A stretch of 60,490 bases of DNA. Source: a virus. Location: IMG/VR virus record IMGVR_UViG_3300035181_000419, positions 1 to 60,490 of that record; one strand, written 5' to 3'. A program made the position numbers and the translations under genes. Shown piece by piece: positions 1 to 7,022 of this stretch; the first letter of the stretch is position 1, and every line of letters starts with the position of its first letter. The notes below the pieces were generated by a model, which was not told where the DNA came from, did no database searches, and was given only the letters and a program-made list of their open reading frames with translations.

Positions 1-213
1 CTTTCCACTGTGGAGGCAAATCAGAATGTCTACAGGGGAACTCCGGACGAAGTCATCCGACCGGCTGCACGCATGGCTAGGGCGTTTGCCGAAGCCAACG
101 ATTTGAACGAACACGAGACTGCCATCCTGGTTCGCGTCGCTACGTGGCGCACCCTGGCCGATCTTGAGGCAATTAGGGTCCACATAGCCCAACTGAGGCT
201 TTTGGCTCCATAA
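1..213 (+). CDS. 3' part of the DUF3310 gene (partial at window edge)
   Basis: The frame is open from base 1 to a TAA at 213 and matches the last 70 residues of the complete DUF3310 gene at 60055-60456. It differs at three residues (Leu/Met, Arg/Ser, Leu/Thr). It lacks a start, a promoter and the conserved N-terminal DUF3310 core. On the circular map it is the same gene, or a variant of its end, not a second gene. Confidence 0.85.
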   Translation, partial: LSTVEANQNVYRGTPDEVIRPAARMARAFAEANDLNEHETAILVRVATWRTLADLEAIRVHIAQLRLLAP

Positions 214-247
214 ACCAGCCGTTCTGCGGCCTCGAAGTAAACTTTAA
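1..247. repeat. left copy of an imperfect terminal direct repeat
   Basis: The first 247 bp are repeated at 60244-60490 with 11 mismatches (127, 148, 154-156, 183, 186, 189, 192, 193 and 233). The match shows that the genome closes into a circle of about 60,243 bp or is terminally redundant. Five of the ten differences inside the coding part are silent, as expected of two real sequence variants rather than read errors. Confidence 0.95.
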
Positions 248-290
248 GCCCCACGGGTAGGCCCATTTAGGCCTACTTCGTGGGGCTTCT
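246..290. terminator. bidirectional terminator between converging operons
   Basis: A two-tier hairpin: AAGCCCCACG (246-255) pairs with CGTGGGGCTT (279-288), and inside it TAGGCC (258-263) pairs with GGCCTA (270-275). On the plus strand it is followed by TTCTTGTG. It sits exactly where the rightward early genes (ending at 213) meet the leftward late genes (ending at 305), so it can end both transcripts. Confidence 0.85.
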
Positions 291-304
291 TGTGCAGTTA
301 GAGC

Positions 305-610
305 CTACCTGTTCTGGCAGACCACGGCAAAGGTTCGCTCTGTTACGCGGCCCCCCACTGTCGTAATCTGGCATGTGACAAAGTATGTTACGCCCGCTGT
401 TCCGCCAGAGAGCCAAGTCGTTGCATCCGCGACTCCTTTGGAGTTTGCGCCAAGCGTCAGTCCGGCTGGAGTAGCAGACCACACCACAGAAGCAATGGCG
501 TCCGCAACAGATGCCAGGTATAGACTCCAGTCAACCGTGTAGTCCAAATTATCGGAGGGATCTTTTGTGATGCTGGGCATAGAACCATTCCAGGTTCCGG
601 TGAAGCTCAT
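305..610 (-). CDS. phage fibre-tail adaptor-like protein
   Basis: A 101-residue beta-rich protein and the last gene of the late operon. Motifs DYTVDWSLYL near residue 24, GLTLGA near 50, WLSGGTAG near 66 and a closing strand RTFAVVCQ resemble the Ig-like small proteins annotated as fibre-tail adaptors in siphoviruses. Its ATG overlaps the stop of the Gly-rich protein upstream by 4 nt (ATGA), which points to translational coupling and a shared role at the tail tip. The family assignment is from memory and moderately sure; a virion role is well supported by position. Confidence 0.55.
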   Translation of the reverse strand: MSFTGTWNGSMPSITKDPSDNLDYTVDWSLYLASVADAIASVVWSATPAGLTLGANSKGVADATTWLSGGTAGVTYFVTCQITTVGGRVTERTFAVVCQNR

Positions 611-2886
611 GACAGCCTCCTATTTTCATATGGGACATAGACGCGCCTAATTTCAGAATCAACGAATGTGACCCTGATATCAGCTGGCACCATGATACCA
701 CGGTTCTCCGCCTCTACGGTAACTGTTCTTGTTGGATCATGAACACCAGTCGTGTAGAACCAGTCCGCAGCACCTTCTCCGGTCGCGCCGCCTTGGGCTA
801 CGGGTGATAGTGCAATCTGATTAAGTGCAGCGCCGCCCCCATAAGCTCCGCCAGCTACTGAAGGAGCCAGCGCCTTTGAGAACGACGCTGCTCCGTTCCC
901 GACAGCGCCCCCGCTTAGGGGAGGGGACATGAGCCTGCCGAAGATCGCTGATCCAGACGCAGTGGCTCCGCCCGACGTTGTCGGGGCCAGCGACATAGAA
1001 TAGACTACCGAGCCCGCCCCGCCTGCTCCGCCTGTGCCTACGAACGAGTCATTTCGCGCTGAGCTCTGCGAGACCGTTGCGGTGCCAGAGCCTACGCCGC
1101 CTCCTGAGACCGTGGGGGCCAGGGCCAGCGTAGCAGGGGCAAGACCACTGCCCAGACCGCCGCCAGAGGCACTCGGGGATAGCGCAAGGTTGGCCTGGGC
1201 GCCACCACCTGCCAGCGCCCCGCCAAGGCTCCCAGGGGCCATACTTATGGAAGCAACGCCGGATCCTGAGCCGTTGCCGCCGCCCACTCCAGAGAATACA
1301 TCATTAAGAGCTGCGGTCTGCGCCACCACTGCCGAGCCAGAGCCCAGGCCGCCGCCGCTGATAATGGAAAAGAGTGCTATGGCCGCTGTTGCCAGACCTG
1401 CGCCAAGCGCCCCGCCCTGCCCAACTCGCCCTTCGTCCTTTAGAGCAGCGCCCGAGCCCGATGCGCCTCCGCCAGACCTCACCCCCGACCCGTTCCAGAC
1501 ATAGGTGCCGCTCGCCGTCTGCCCGAGGGTGACCACGCCCACGTCGGTGTAACTGTAGTCTGTGACGCTGGCGGCTGCTGCGGTGGTCGGTATGAAGGCC
1601 CCGCGGGATGTGCCAATCTCAAGCTGCGGGCGACTGAACTGAATAGTTCCAGTGACGTTCGAAGAGCACCCGAGACCCAGGCGGACCAGAATGGTCCCGG
1701 CGGTCCCCGCAATACTCACTAGGGCTAGAAGGACGCCGGTGCCACAGGCCCCAGTTCCATCTGTTGCTCCTGAATATGCGGGACAAGGTGGGAATGAGAT
1801 AGTGGCGCCCGCTGGCAGCGCCGCTGCGGTCAGCACATTTACAGCTGAAACCGTTCCACTGATGCTCTCCACCAAGACCGACAGGCAATACGTGGTGTTT
1901 GCGCTCAGTGTTCCAGTGACTTGATAGATCCAGGGTCGCGCCCCGTTGGCGGTCTGATAGTAGGCCGTAGCCCCATCAGCGCCACCATAAATGGAGGTGG
2001 CAGGCGAAGATGTCCCTGTGCCAACTCCCTGCGACCAACCAGTGGGGGCGGAACCTCCACCCGGCATGGTGGAGTCTATGATGCTGTTCGTGCGGAGGCT
2101 AGGGCTGAGTGTGGTATTGCTCCCAAAGAGCGTCTGGACCATGCTGGTGACATTGGCGGAAGATACTACATTCACGCCGCCAATCTGCAACTGGCCGCTC
2201 GTTCCGGTGGGGTAGAACGGTTCATTCGTGGCTGTGGTAGTTCCACCAAGAGCACTGATAACCAACGAGATGTTACTCAGACCAGCGCCAGAACCAATTG
2301 CTCCGCCAGATCCAGTGAACGCGTCATTTATAGCGACTGTAGTCACTACTATGGCAGCGCCGCCACCTGATGCTCCACCAAGAGCACTGATAACCAACGA
2401 GATGTTACCCAGCCCAGCGCCAGAACCAACTGCTCCGCCAGATCCAGTGAACGCGTCATTTATAGCGACTGTAGTCACTACTATGGCAGCGCCGCCACCT
2501 GATGCTCCACCGAGAGCACTGCCAACCAATGAGATACTACCCAGCCCGGTGCCGCCACCTAATGCTCCACCGAGAGCACTGCCGACCAATGAGATACTAC
2601 CCAGCCCAGCACCAGAGCCGACCGCTCCGCCGAGAGCACTGCCAACCAATGAGATATTACCCAGCCCAGCGCCAGAACCAACCGCTCCGCCAGATCCAGT
2701 GAACGAATCATTTCTAGCGACTGCAGTTACCACCGTAGCCGCGCCACCACCTGAGGCCCCGCCAATACCCGTGAAACTATCGGCAATACTGGTAGAGACA
2801 GGCGCCCAGAACTCCGACCCGGTCACGGCCCCCAGGACGCCTTCGTCCCGGAGGTTCTGGGCCGTGGCGCGGGTAGTCCAGAGCAT
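607..2886 (-). CDS. Gly-rich repeat tail adhesin / fibre
   Basis: A 759-residue protein. Residues about 35-220 and 470-690 are Gly/Ala/Ser-rich repeats of the type GGAxGxGAxL separated by short hydrophobic strands and NDxFTGSGG linkers. Between them (about 230-460) lies a beta-sandwich carbohydrate-binding-like domain ending QLEIGTSRGAFIPTTAAA, a signature also present in the 1133-residue tail protein at 7023-10424. Such Gly-rich repeats can pack as polyglycine-II-like bundles in phage adhesins; that is inference here. The position among tail genes and the composition support a receptor-binding role. The internal repeat array (2243-2640) makes length variation by recombination likely. Confidence 0.65.
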   Translation of the reverse strand: MLWTTRATAQNLRDEGVLGAVTGSEFWAPVSTSIADSFTGIGGASGGGAATVVTAVARNDSFTGSGGAVGSGAGLGNISLVGSALGGAVGSGAGLGSISLVGSALGGALGGGTGLGSISLVGSALGGASGGGAAIVVTTVAINDAFTGSGGAVGSGAGLGNISLVISALGGASGGGAAIVVTTVAINDAFTGSGGAIGSGAGLSNISLVISALGGTTTATNEPFYPTGTSGQLQIGGVNVVSSANVTSMVQTLFGSNTTLSPSLRTNSIIDSTMPGGGSAPTGWSQGVGTGTSSPATSIYGGADGATAYYQTANGARPWIYQVTGTLSANTTYCLSVLVESISGTVSAVNVLTAAALPAGATISFPPCPAYSGATDGTGACGTGVLLALVSIAGTAGTILVRLGLGCSSNVTGTIQFSRPQLEIGTSRGAFIPTTAAAASVTDYSYTDVGVVTLGQTASGTYVWNGSGVRSGGGASGSGAALKDEGRVGQGGALGAGLATAAIALFSIISGGGLGSGSAVVAQTAALNDVFSGVGGGNGSGSGVASISMAPGSLGGALAGGGAQANLALSPSASGGGLGSGLAPATLALAPTVSGGGVGSGTATVSQSSARNDSFVGTGGAGGAGSVVYSMSLAPTTSGGATASGSAIFGRLMSPPLSGGAVGNGAASFSKALAPSVAGGAYGGGAALNQIALSPVAQGGATGEGAADWFYTTGVHDPTRTVTVEAENRGIMVPADIRVTFVDSEIRRVYVPYENRRLS
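2243..2640. repeat. in-frame tandem repeats inside the adhesin gene
   Basis: The word agcact of each unit occurs at 2251, 2383, 2515, 2575 and 2635, giving periods of 132, 132, 60 and 60 bp (44 and 20 codons). The two 132-bp units are nearly identical. All periods are multiples of three, so gain or loss of units keeps the frame. Confidence 0.9.
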
Positions 2887-2888
2887 GG

Positions 2889-3722
2889 CTACTTAGCTCC
2901 GATGGCGAAGGAGCCGAGGGTGATACCAGTGCTGGACGTGGTCGTCCAATACATCGCATTGATACAGGCGTTGGCACCGACTTTAGGCATTTGGAGCGCG
3001 GCGAAGTCTCTGATATCCGCGTAATTCGCGGTGAGGCTCGCGAACGACGCAAGCCGCTTGACCGCCGTGACGCCGAAACTGCCAGCGGTGCCCGTGCTGG
3101 CGCTGAGGGTCACGGAATCAACCGTCTTGATCCACTTGCCCACGGTTCCAGCGGGCGGCTGGATCGGGAGCATCCGGTATGCGGGCAGGGAGGCCGCAAC
3201 GGTGACGGACACGGACCCGGTGGAGGCATCGTTGTAGGTCACGGCGCAGGTGGCCGTGACACCGGTGGAACCCAAGGCGGAGTAACATTCCAGATACCAC
3301 TCCACATCGGAGTAGTCCGAAGAGCAACGGCCATCGCTTACGGGCGAGGTCATCACCGCGCCGGTGGACTGTGCCGTGGTCACGGTCCCGCTGAGACCGC
3401 CCATGTGGCCAAGGCGGTCGATCAGCCACTTCCCCTGACCGGCGTTGGCCTGGGCGATGGAGCCCCACAGCAGGCGGCAGGTTGCGGTTCCGGGGTTGAC
3501 GTAATTCGGGTTGTAAGCCCCTAGCGTGGTGTTGGTCGGGTTCGCCCACGCTCCTGGAGTCGCACCCGCCGCAGGCGCCCCGCCCTCCTGCCACCCGGAA
3601 TACCAGTTGGAGGCCACGGCGGTGAGGCTGGTCTTGTAGAGGTTGAACCGCCCACCCGCGCCGCCCCCGCCGCTGGCGGCAAGGGCGGAGACTACATCTG
3701 AGGTAGTCGCAAAATCCGTCAT
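2889..3722 (-). CDS. virion-associated protein of unknown function
   Basis: A 277-residue protein with no charged low-complexity and no membrane segment, rich in Ser/Thr/Ala/Gly. It has a short Gly hinge near residue 18 (SGGGGAGG), and mixed beta-strand sequence follows. It lies two bases upstream of the adhesin gene and its ATG overlaps the stop of the next small gene (ATGA), so it is part of the tail-fibre cluster. I do not recognise a family; a fibre or baseplate-like component is the likeliest role by context. Confidence 0.6.
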   Translation of the reverse strand: MTDFATTSDVVSALAASGGGGAGGRFNLYKTSLTAVASNWYSGWQEGGAPAAGATPGAWANPTNTTLGAYNPNYVNPGTATCRLLWGSIAQANAGQGKWLIDRLGHMGGLSGTVTTAQSTGAVMTSPVSDGRCSSDYSDVEWYLECYSALGSTGVTATCAVTYNDASTGSVSVTVAASLPAYRMLPIQPPAGTVGKWIKTVDSVTLSASTGTAGSFGVTAVKRLASFASLTANYADIRDFAALQMPKVGANACINAMYWTTTSSTGITLGSFAIGAK

Positions 3723-3883
3723 GGCGCGGCCTCCAGATACATCGGCGCGAAGGCAGACTCTACGCCCTCAAGATAGATTACCGTCTGTCCATCATCGGCG
3801 GTGCCGACAGTGGACACGATGTAGACGCCGGGGAAGGCGTCCGCAAAGGGTGGAAGAATAATGACATGGTCGCCGGGATTCAT
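3719..3883 (-). CDS. small fibre-cluster protein
   Basis: 54 residues starting MNPGDHVIIL, predicted mostly beta. I chose the internal ATG at 3883 because GGGAG lies 6-7 bases upstream; the longer in-frame ATG at 3916 has no ribosome-binding site. It is coupled to the 2889-3722 gene by a 4-bp overlap. No family is recognised. Confidence 0.55.
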   Translation of the reverse strand: MNPGDHVIILPPFADAFPGVYIVSTVGTADDGQTVIYLEGVESAFAPMYLEAAP

Positions 3884-3901
3884 GCTTCTCTCCCTAAAGG
3901 A

Positions 3902-3947
3902 GCCGCCCCCTACCATGCCTGTTGCGTCAGTCAGGTCAGGGGGCGGC
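3902..3947 (-). terminator. hairpin between fibre-cluster genes
   Basis: GCCGCCCCC (3902-3910) pairs perfectly with GGGGGCGGC (3939-3947). No U-tract follows, so it may be an attenuator or mRNA-end stabiliser rather than a full terminator. It separates the structural gene at 3965-4381 from the fibre genes. Confidence 0.5.
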
Positions 3948-3964
3948 CTAGATGTTAGTCACAT

Positions 3965-4381
3965 TTAGTCGTTGGACACAGAGGCGTAGGTGATCTTTGG
4001 AGTGATAGTCAAAGAGTCACCATTGGCAAAGGTCTGTCCCGAGCCTGCATAGAGACGCTCGGCCCAGTAGAGGGTCCCTGACGAGGCCCCCACTAGGAAA
4101 TACCCGACCACTGTGATCGCACCTGTCCAAGAGAAGACCTGGGCAGTTCCGTAAGTGCTGACGGTAGGAGACCCGGCAACGGACGCATTCCACCCAGCTC
4201 TCGTCAATGCCTTGGCGGCGTAGCCTGACCCAGTGCATTCTGTGAACGAACCAGCGGTGCTAGAGTTGATAGCATCGTAGTTATTCGAGTAGAGCTTTAG
4301 GGTAAGGGCCTCAGGACTTGCGTTCTTGAGAGCATTGTCCATCATTGCGGCTTCGCCGACGTTCGGAATAACAAGGGTCAT
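3965..4381 (-). CDS. conserved phage virion protein (minor structural)
   Basis: 138 residues. The opening LVIPNVGEAAMMD, then LTLKLYSNNY (about 28-37) and the closing pattern ASSGTLYWAERL followed by NGDSLTITPKI match a widespread small virion-protein family in tailed phages, often encoded beside fibre genes. The function of the family is not established. It is beta-rich with no signal or membrane segment. It stands alone between hairpins, with a 69-bp gap to the holin gene upstream. Confidence 0.6.
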   Translation of the reverse strand: MTLVIPNVGEAAMMDNALKNASPEALTLKLYSNNYDAINSSTAGSFTECTGSGYAAKALTRAGWNASVAGSPTVSTYGTAQVFSWTGAITVVGYFLVGASSGTLYWAERLYAGSGQTFANGDSLTITPKITYASVSND

Positions 4382-4450
4382 GACTGCTCCTAAGTGTGGG
4401 CCGCACAGACCCTCCCACCATTATAGGCGGCGGGGGGAGTCCGGCTAGGT

Positions 4451-5011
4451 TTATTTAATTGGAGTGCTGTAGTGGATCATTTCATCCTTCCTACCAGAAC
4501 TCGCAGTGGTCCCGAAGAAGAACGCGAAGGCTACTCCGAGCAGCGCGTCCATGGTCCCGAGCACCCGCATGATGATCGGGCTCATATCAGTGGGAAGACT
4601 TCTCCCGTGGAAGGCCATGTATAAAAGAAATCCGTTCATCGTCGTCCACACTGCGAGCGCAAAGTAGGCTAGATAATTCGGGGTCATGTCCCCGGTCTGG
4701 ATCTTCATATTCCGCGCGGAGTCCCTGTCCTTCACCGCCAGTTCCTCCAGATCCCTCACTGAGTTGATATCCAGCTCGGCCATCTGTTTCGCAAATTCCT
4801 GTTCCGCAAGTTTGAGGGCAACGATCTGCTCGCCAGTCAGCGTCCCACTCGCGATAGCCGCCTTGATGTCCTCTGGCTTCGCGTCCTTGATACCAAGGGC
4901 ATTCCCGATTATCACACCCGCCGCAGCCCCGAATGGTCCGCCCACGGCGGCTCCGAGCATTGGCGCGAATTTTCCGACGAAGGGCTTGATAGTATCCCAT
5001 ACATTCGCCAT
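4451..5011 (-). CDS. holin-like 3TM membrane protein
   Basis: 186 residues: a Gly/Ala-rich hydrophobic segment near residues 14-40 (GAAVGGPFGAAAGVIIGNAL), a charged amphipathic middle, then two membrane helices near 110-131 and 145-166. The order resembles the GTA-type three-TM holins. Endolysin-like genes lie directly upstream in the same operon, which fits a role in permeabilising the inner membrane at lysis. Confidence 0.65.
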   Translation of the reverse strand: MANVWDTIKPFVGKFAPMLGAAVGGPFGAAAGVIIGNALGIKDAKPEDIKAAIASGTLTGEQIVALKLAEQEFAKQMAELDINSVRDLEELAVKDRDSARNMKIQTGDMTPNYLAYFALAVWTTMNGFLLYMAFHGRSLPTDMSPIIMRVLGTMDALLGVAFAFFFGTTASSGRKDEMIHYSTPIK

Positions 5012-5023
5012 CCTAGCTCCTTA

Positions 5024-5515
5024 TTAGGCTTGTTCTGCGTTGGTTGCGGGCGGCTGGGGGGCAACGGCGGGCGCCGCATTGGCGATGCTAAGGATGACCT
5101 TCTGGCCCTTGGCAATGGCCTCATGGATACGCGCGAACAGTAGCGGCAGCATTGTGGAACCACCATGGATCCTGGTAGTTGAGTCTACAGTTGAGCCCAC
5201 AAGAATACAGCCGGTTGTGTCCTCGGCATCATTCCCGCTATGGATGCGAATACCTGTGAACCCTTTCACATCCTTAACCAAGATCATGTCTTTCTGGAAC
5301 TTCGGACTAAATGTGATTTCCAGCTCGTAGGTTCCTTCAGGGATAGCGGTTTCGCCATACACCTTGGCGCCTTCGTTGACTGGGGTAGCCGGGTCATCTA
5401 CCCGGGCCTCATCTTCCAGTGTGAAGCAGAAGTGAGCGCCATCAACGCGCAGTTCTCCGAGCGTGGTCTTATCTCTCGTAGGACATCGTTGTAGAAACAG
5501 TTCAAGGGCATCCAT
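5024..5515 (-). CDS. DUF5675-like protein, possible cell-wall enzyme
   Basis: 163 residues. The core GIRIHSGN (about 90-97) and TTGCILVG (about 102-109) give a His-Gly-Asn and a Cys-Ile-Leu arrangement like the DUF5675 family, which has L,D-transpeptidase-like motifs and often sits in phage lysis regions. I chose the ATG at 5515 because AGGAG lies 7 bases before it; an ATG at 5545 is possible but overlaps the upstream gene. The C-terminus is Ala/Pro-rich. A peptidoglycan role is inferred. Confidence 0.6.
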   Translation of the reverse strand: MDALELFLQRCPTRDKTTLGELRVDGAHFCFTLEDEARVDDPATPVNEGAKVYGETAIPEGTYELEITFSPKFQKDMILVKDVKGFTGIRIHSGNDAEDTTGCILVGSTVDSTTRIHGGSTMLPLLFARIHEAIAKGQKVILSIANAAPAVAPQPPATNAEQA

Positions 5516-5541
5516 AATCTTTCTCCTATGAAGGGCCAGCG

Positions 5542-6054
5542 TCATTGCTGGGTAGATCTTGGATCTCCATGTGTTACCGGACAGTCCTTGCGGGGGCAGG
5601 CTGTGAGGTCATCCAGCCTCGCTGCATTCTTGGTGATGCGCCCATGGATGATTTCTACGCTTTCTTTGTGGTCTGACTTTGAAACATAGTGCTCAGACAT
5701 CCACACGCGCTGCTCAGTCATTGACAAAGCAAGCTGTGATATCGCTTTATTCAGCGCCTCCAAAGCCGCTGTGCTGCGATCAGCCATGGTGCGGAGTTCA
5801 ACTGTAAAGTTCGCAGTAACATGCCGGATATCGTCTGTGATCTTATCTTCAAACCGGCTTAGATCCTCCGCAAGTTTATCCTTCTTAGTAAGTTCCCTAA
5901 CAAAAAACCAGACTACAATAGAAAGAAGACCGACAATGATAAAGCCGATGACAGACAGAACAATCTGATCGGATAAGATACGACTAGTGTCAGAACCAAG
6001 CGTTGAGCCAACCTTGTCTGCACGAATAAGCTCAGTAACAGGCTGATAGAGCAT
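5542..6054 (-). CDS. single-TM coiled-coil lysis-region protein
   Basis: 170 residues from the ATG at 6054, chosen for GGGAG five bases upstream; an upstream in-frame TTG has no clear site. One strong membrane helix (about 29-52, IVLSVIGFIIVGLLSIVVWF) is followed by a long charged coiled coil. This topology resembles inner-membrane spanins or XhlA-like accessory proteins. It lies between endolysin-like genes, which supports a lysis role; the exact class is unsure. Confidence 0.5.
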   Translation of the reverse strand: MLYQPVTELIRADKVGSTLGSDTSRILSDQIVLSVIGFIIVGLLSIVVWFFVRELTKKDKLAEDLSRFEDKITDDIRHVTANFTVELRTMADRSTAALEALNKAISQLALSMTEQRVWMSEHYVSKSDHKESVEIIHGRITKNAARLDDLTACPRKDCPVTHGDPRSTQQ

Positions 6055-6122
6055 GAAGACTCCCATAAACACGTATGAGCTATTGTAACGCAAACCAGGG
6101 GTGCCGCAAGATTCGGATTAAC

Positions 6123-6551
6123 TTAATGCGCCGGGCCGCGATCCTGAGCCACCAGGGACCCGATCAACCCTTGGGGCGTCCACCCTTGTGCCTCGTGGTC
6201 CAGGCCAAGAAGCAGGGCCGCGAACTCGGCGCACTCCCAGCCTGCATGATCCCCTTGCTTCCCCAGGCCTGCCCGGATCGCGTCCTTGACGGAGTAGTGG
6301 TCACCGAGGTGCTGGAGGGCCATGGGCACGTCCACGGTTCGACCAGTGGGGAAGACGGTAGGGCCGTCCTCCATACGGTTGCGGAGGGCGTGGCAGGACA
6401 CACCGCCGATGGCTCGGGCCTCCAGGACCAACGGCTCGCCCTCTACCACCCAGATCACTCCGCAGTGGTCCCACGCGCTGCGGGTCCACACACGGACCAG
6501 CCATGAGAAAGGTCCCCGCCCTCGGAACATGACGAGATCTCCGGTCTGCAT
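6123..6551 (-). CDS. YiiX/NlpC-P60-like papain-fold peptidase, candidate endolysin
   Basis: 142 residues. MQTGDLVMFRG at the start, DHCGVIW (about 28-34) carrying the His, and WECAEFAALLLG (about 105-116) carrying the nucleophile Cys give the permuted NlpC/P60 (YiiX/YebB) order. Such enzymes cut amide bonds in peptidoglycan or act on lipids. It follows the 6552-7013 gene with no gap and precedes the membrane-coiled-coil and DUF5675 genes, so it is the best endolysin candidate in a genome with no lysozyme-type gene. Confidence 0.65.
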   Translation of the reverse strand: MQTGDLVMFRGRGPFSWLVRVWTRSAWDHCGVIWVVEGEPLVLEARAIGGVSCHALRNRMEDGPTVFPTGRTVDVPMALQHLGDHYSVKDAIRAGLGKQGDHAGWECAEFAALLLGLDHEAQGWTPQGLIGSLVAQDRGPAH

Positions 6552-7013
6552 CTAGGCCCCCATAATCACGGACTTGTCCGTCGCCACGATCCAGGCCCGC
6601 TGGCTCTCCCAAGTGGTGTCGGGGGTCAGCCCGGCCTTGGCGAGATTGGCGCGGTAGAGCGCCGCGTAGTTCTCGGCGGGCACGATGAGGGCCTGGAGCC
6701 CCGTGGCCGCGATCCCCGCCGTCGTCCATGCGGCGATGGCATCAGCCTCGGCACAGGTCGGGTTCGCCTTGATGTAGTCCACACTCGCAGACTTCGCGGC
6801 GAACCGCTCCTGCCGCAGAAGCTGGTCCACACTGGAGAACTCTCCAATGGAGTCGAGTCCCTGGAGTGACGCCACGACCGGTGCCTTCTCCGCATAATTG
6901 GCCGCTTGGAGCTTGGCGATGGAAGCGGCGCACTGGTCAACCAAAGACTTGGCCTGGGTGAGTGCAGCCTCCTTTCCGTTGAGAAGGGCGAGGGTTTGAA
7001 GGGCGTCGGCCAT
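6552..7013 (-). CDS. tail/lysis-junction protein of unknown function
   Basis: 153 residues, mostly alpha-helical, with a coiled-coil N-terminus (residues 10-60) and a C-terminal half rich in Ala. It lies nine bases downstream of the Hint-containing tail gene and abuts the peptidase gene. Related small helical proteins occur after tail-fibre genes and may be chaperones, but I do not recognise this one. Confidence 0.5.
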   Translation of the reverse strand: MADALQTLALLNGKEAALTQAKSLVDQCAASIAKLQAANYAEKAPVVASLQGLDSIGEFSSVDQLLRQERFAAKSASVDYIKANPTCAEADAIAAWTTAGIAATGLQALIVPAENYAALYRANLAKAGLTPDTTWESQRAWIVATDKSVIMGA

Positions 7014-7022
7014 GGGTGGCTC

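Noticed and set aside
1034-2896. Long Pro/Ala-rich open frames on the plus strand opposite the adhesin gene
   Set aside because: They mirror the Gly/Ala/Ser repeats of the minus-strand gene, lack ribosome-binding sites and run against the operon.
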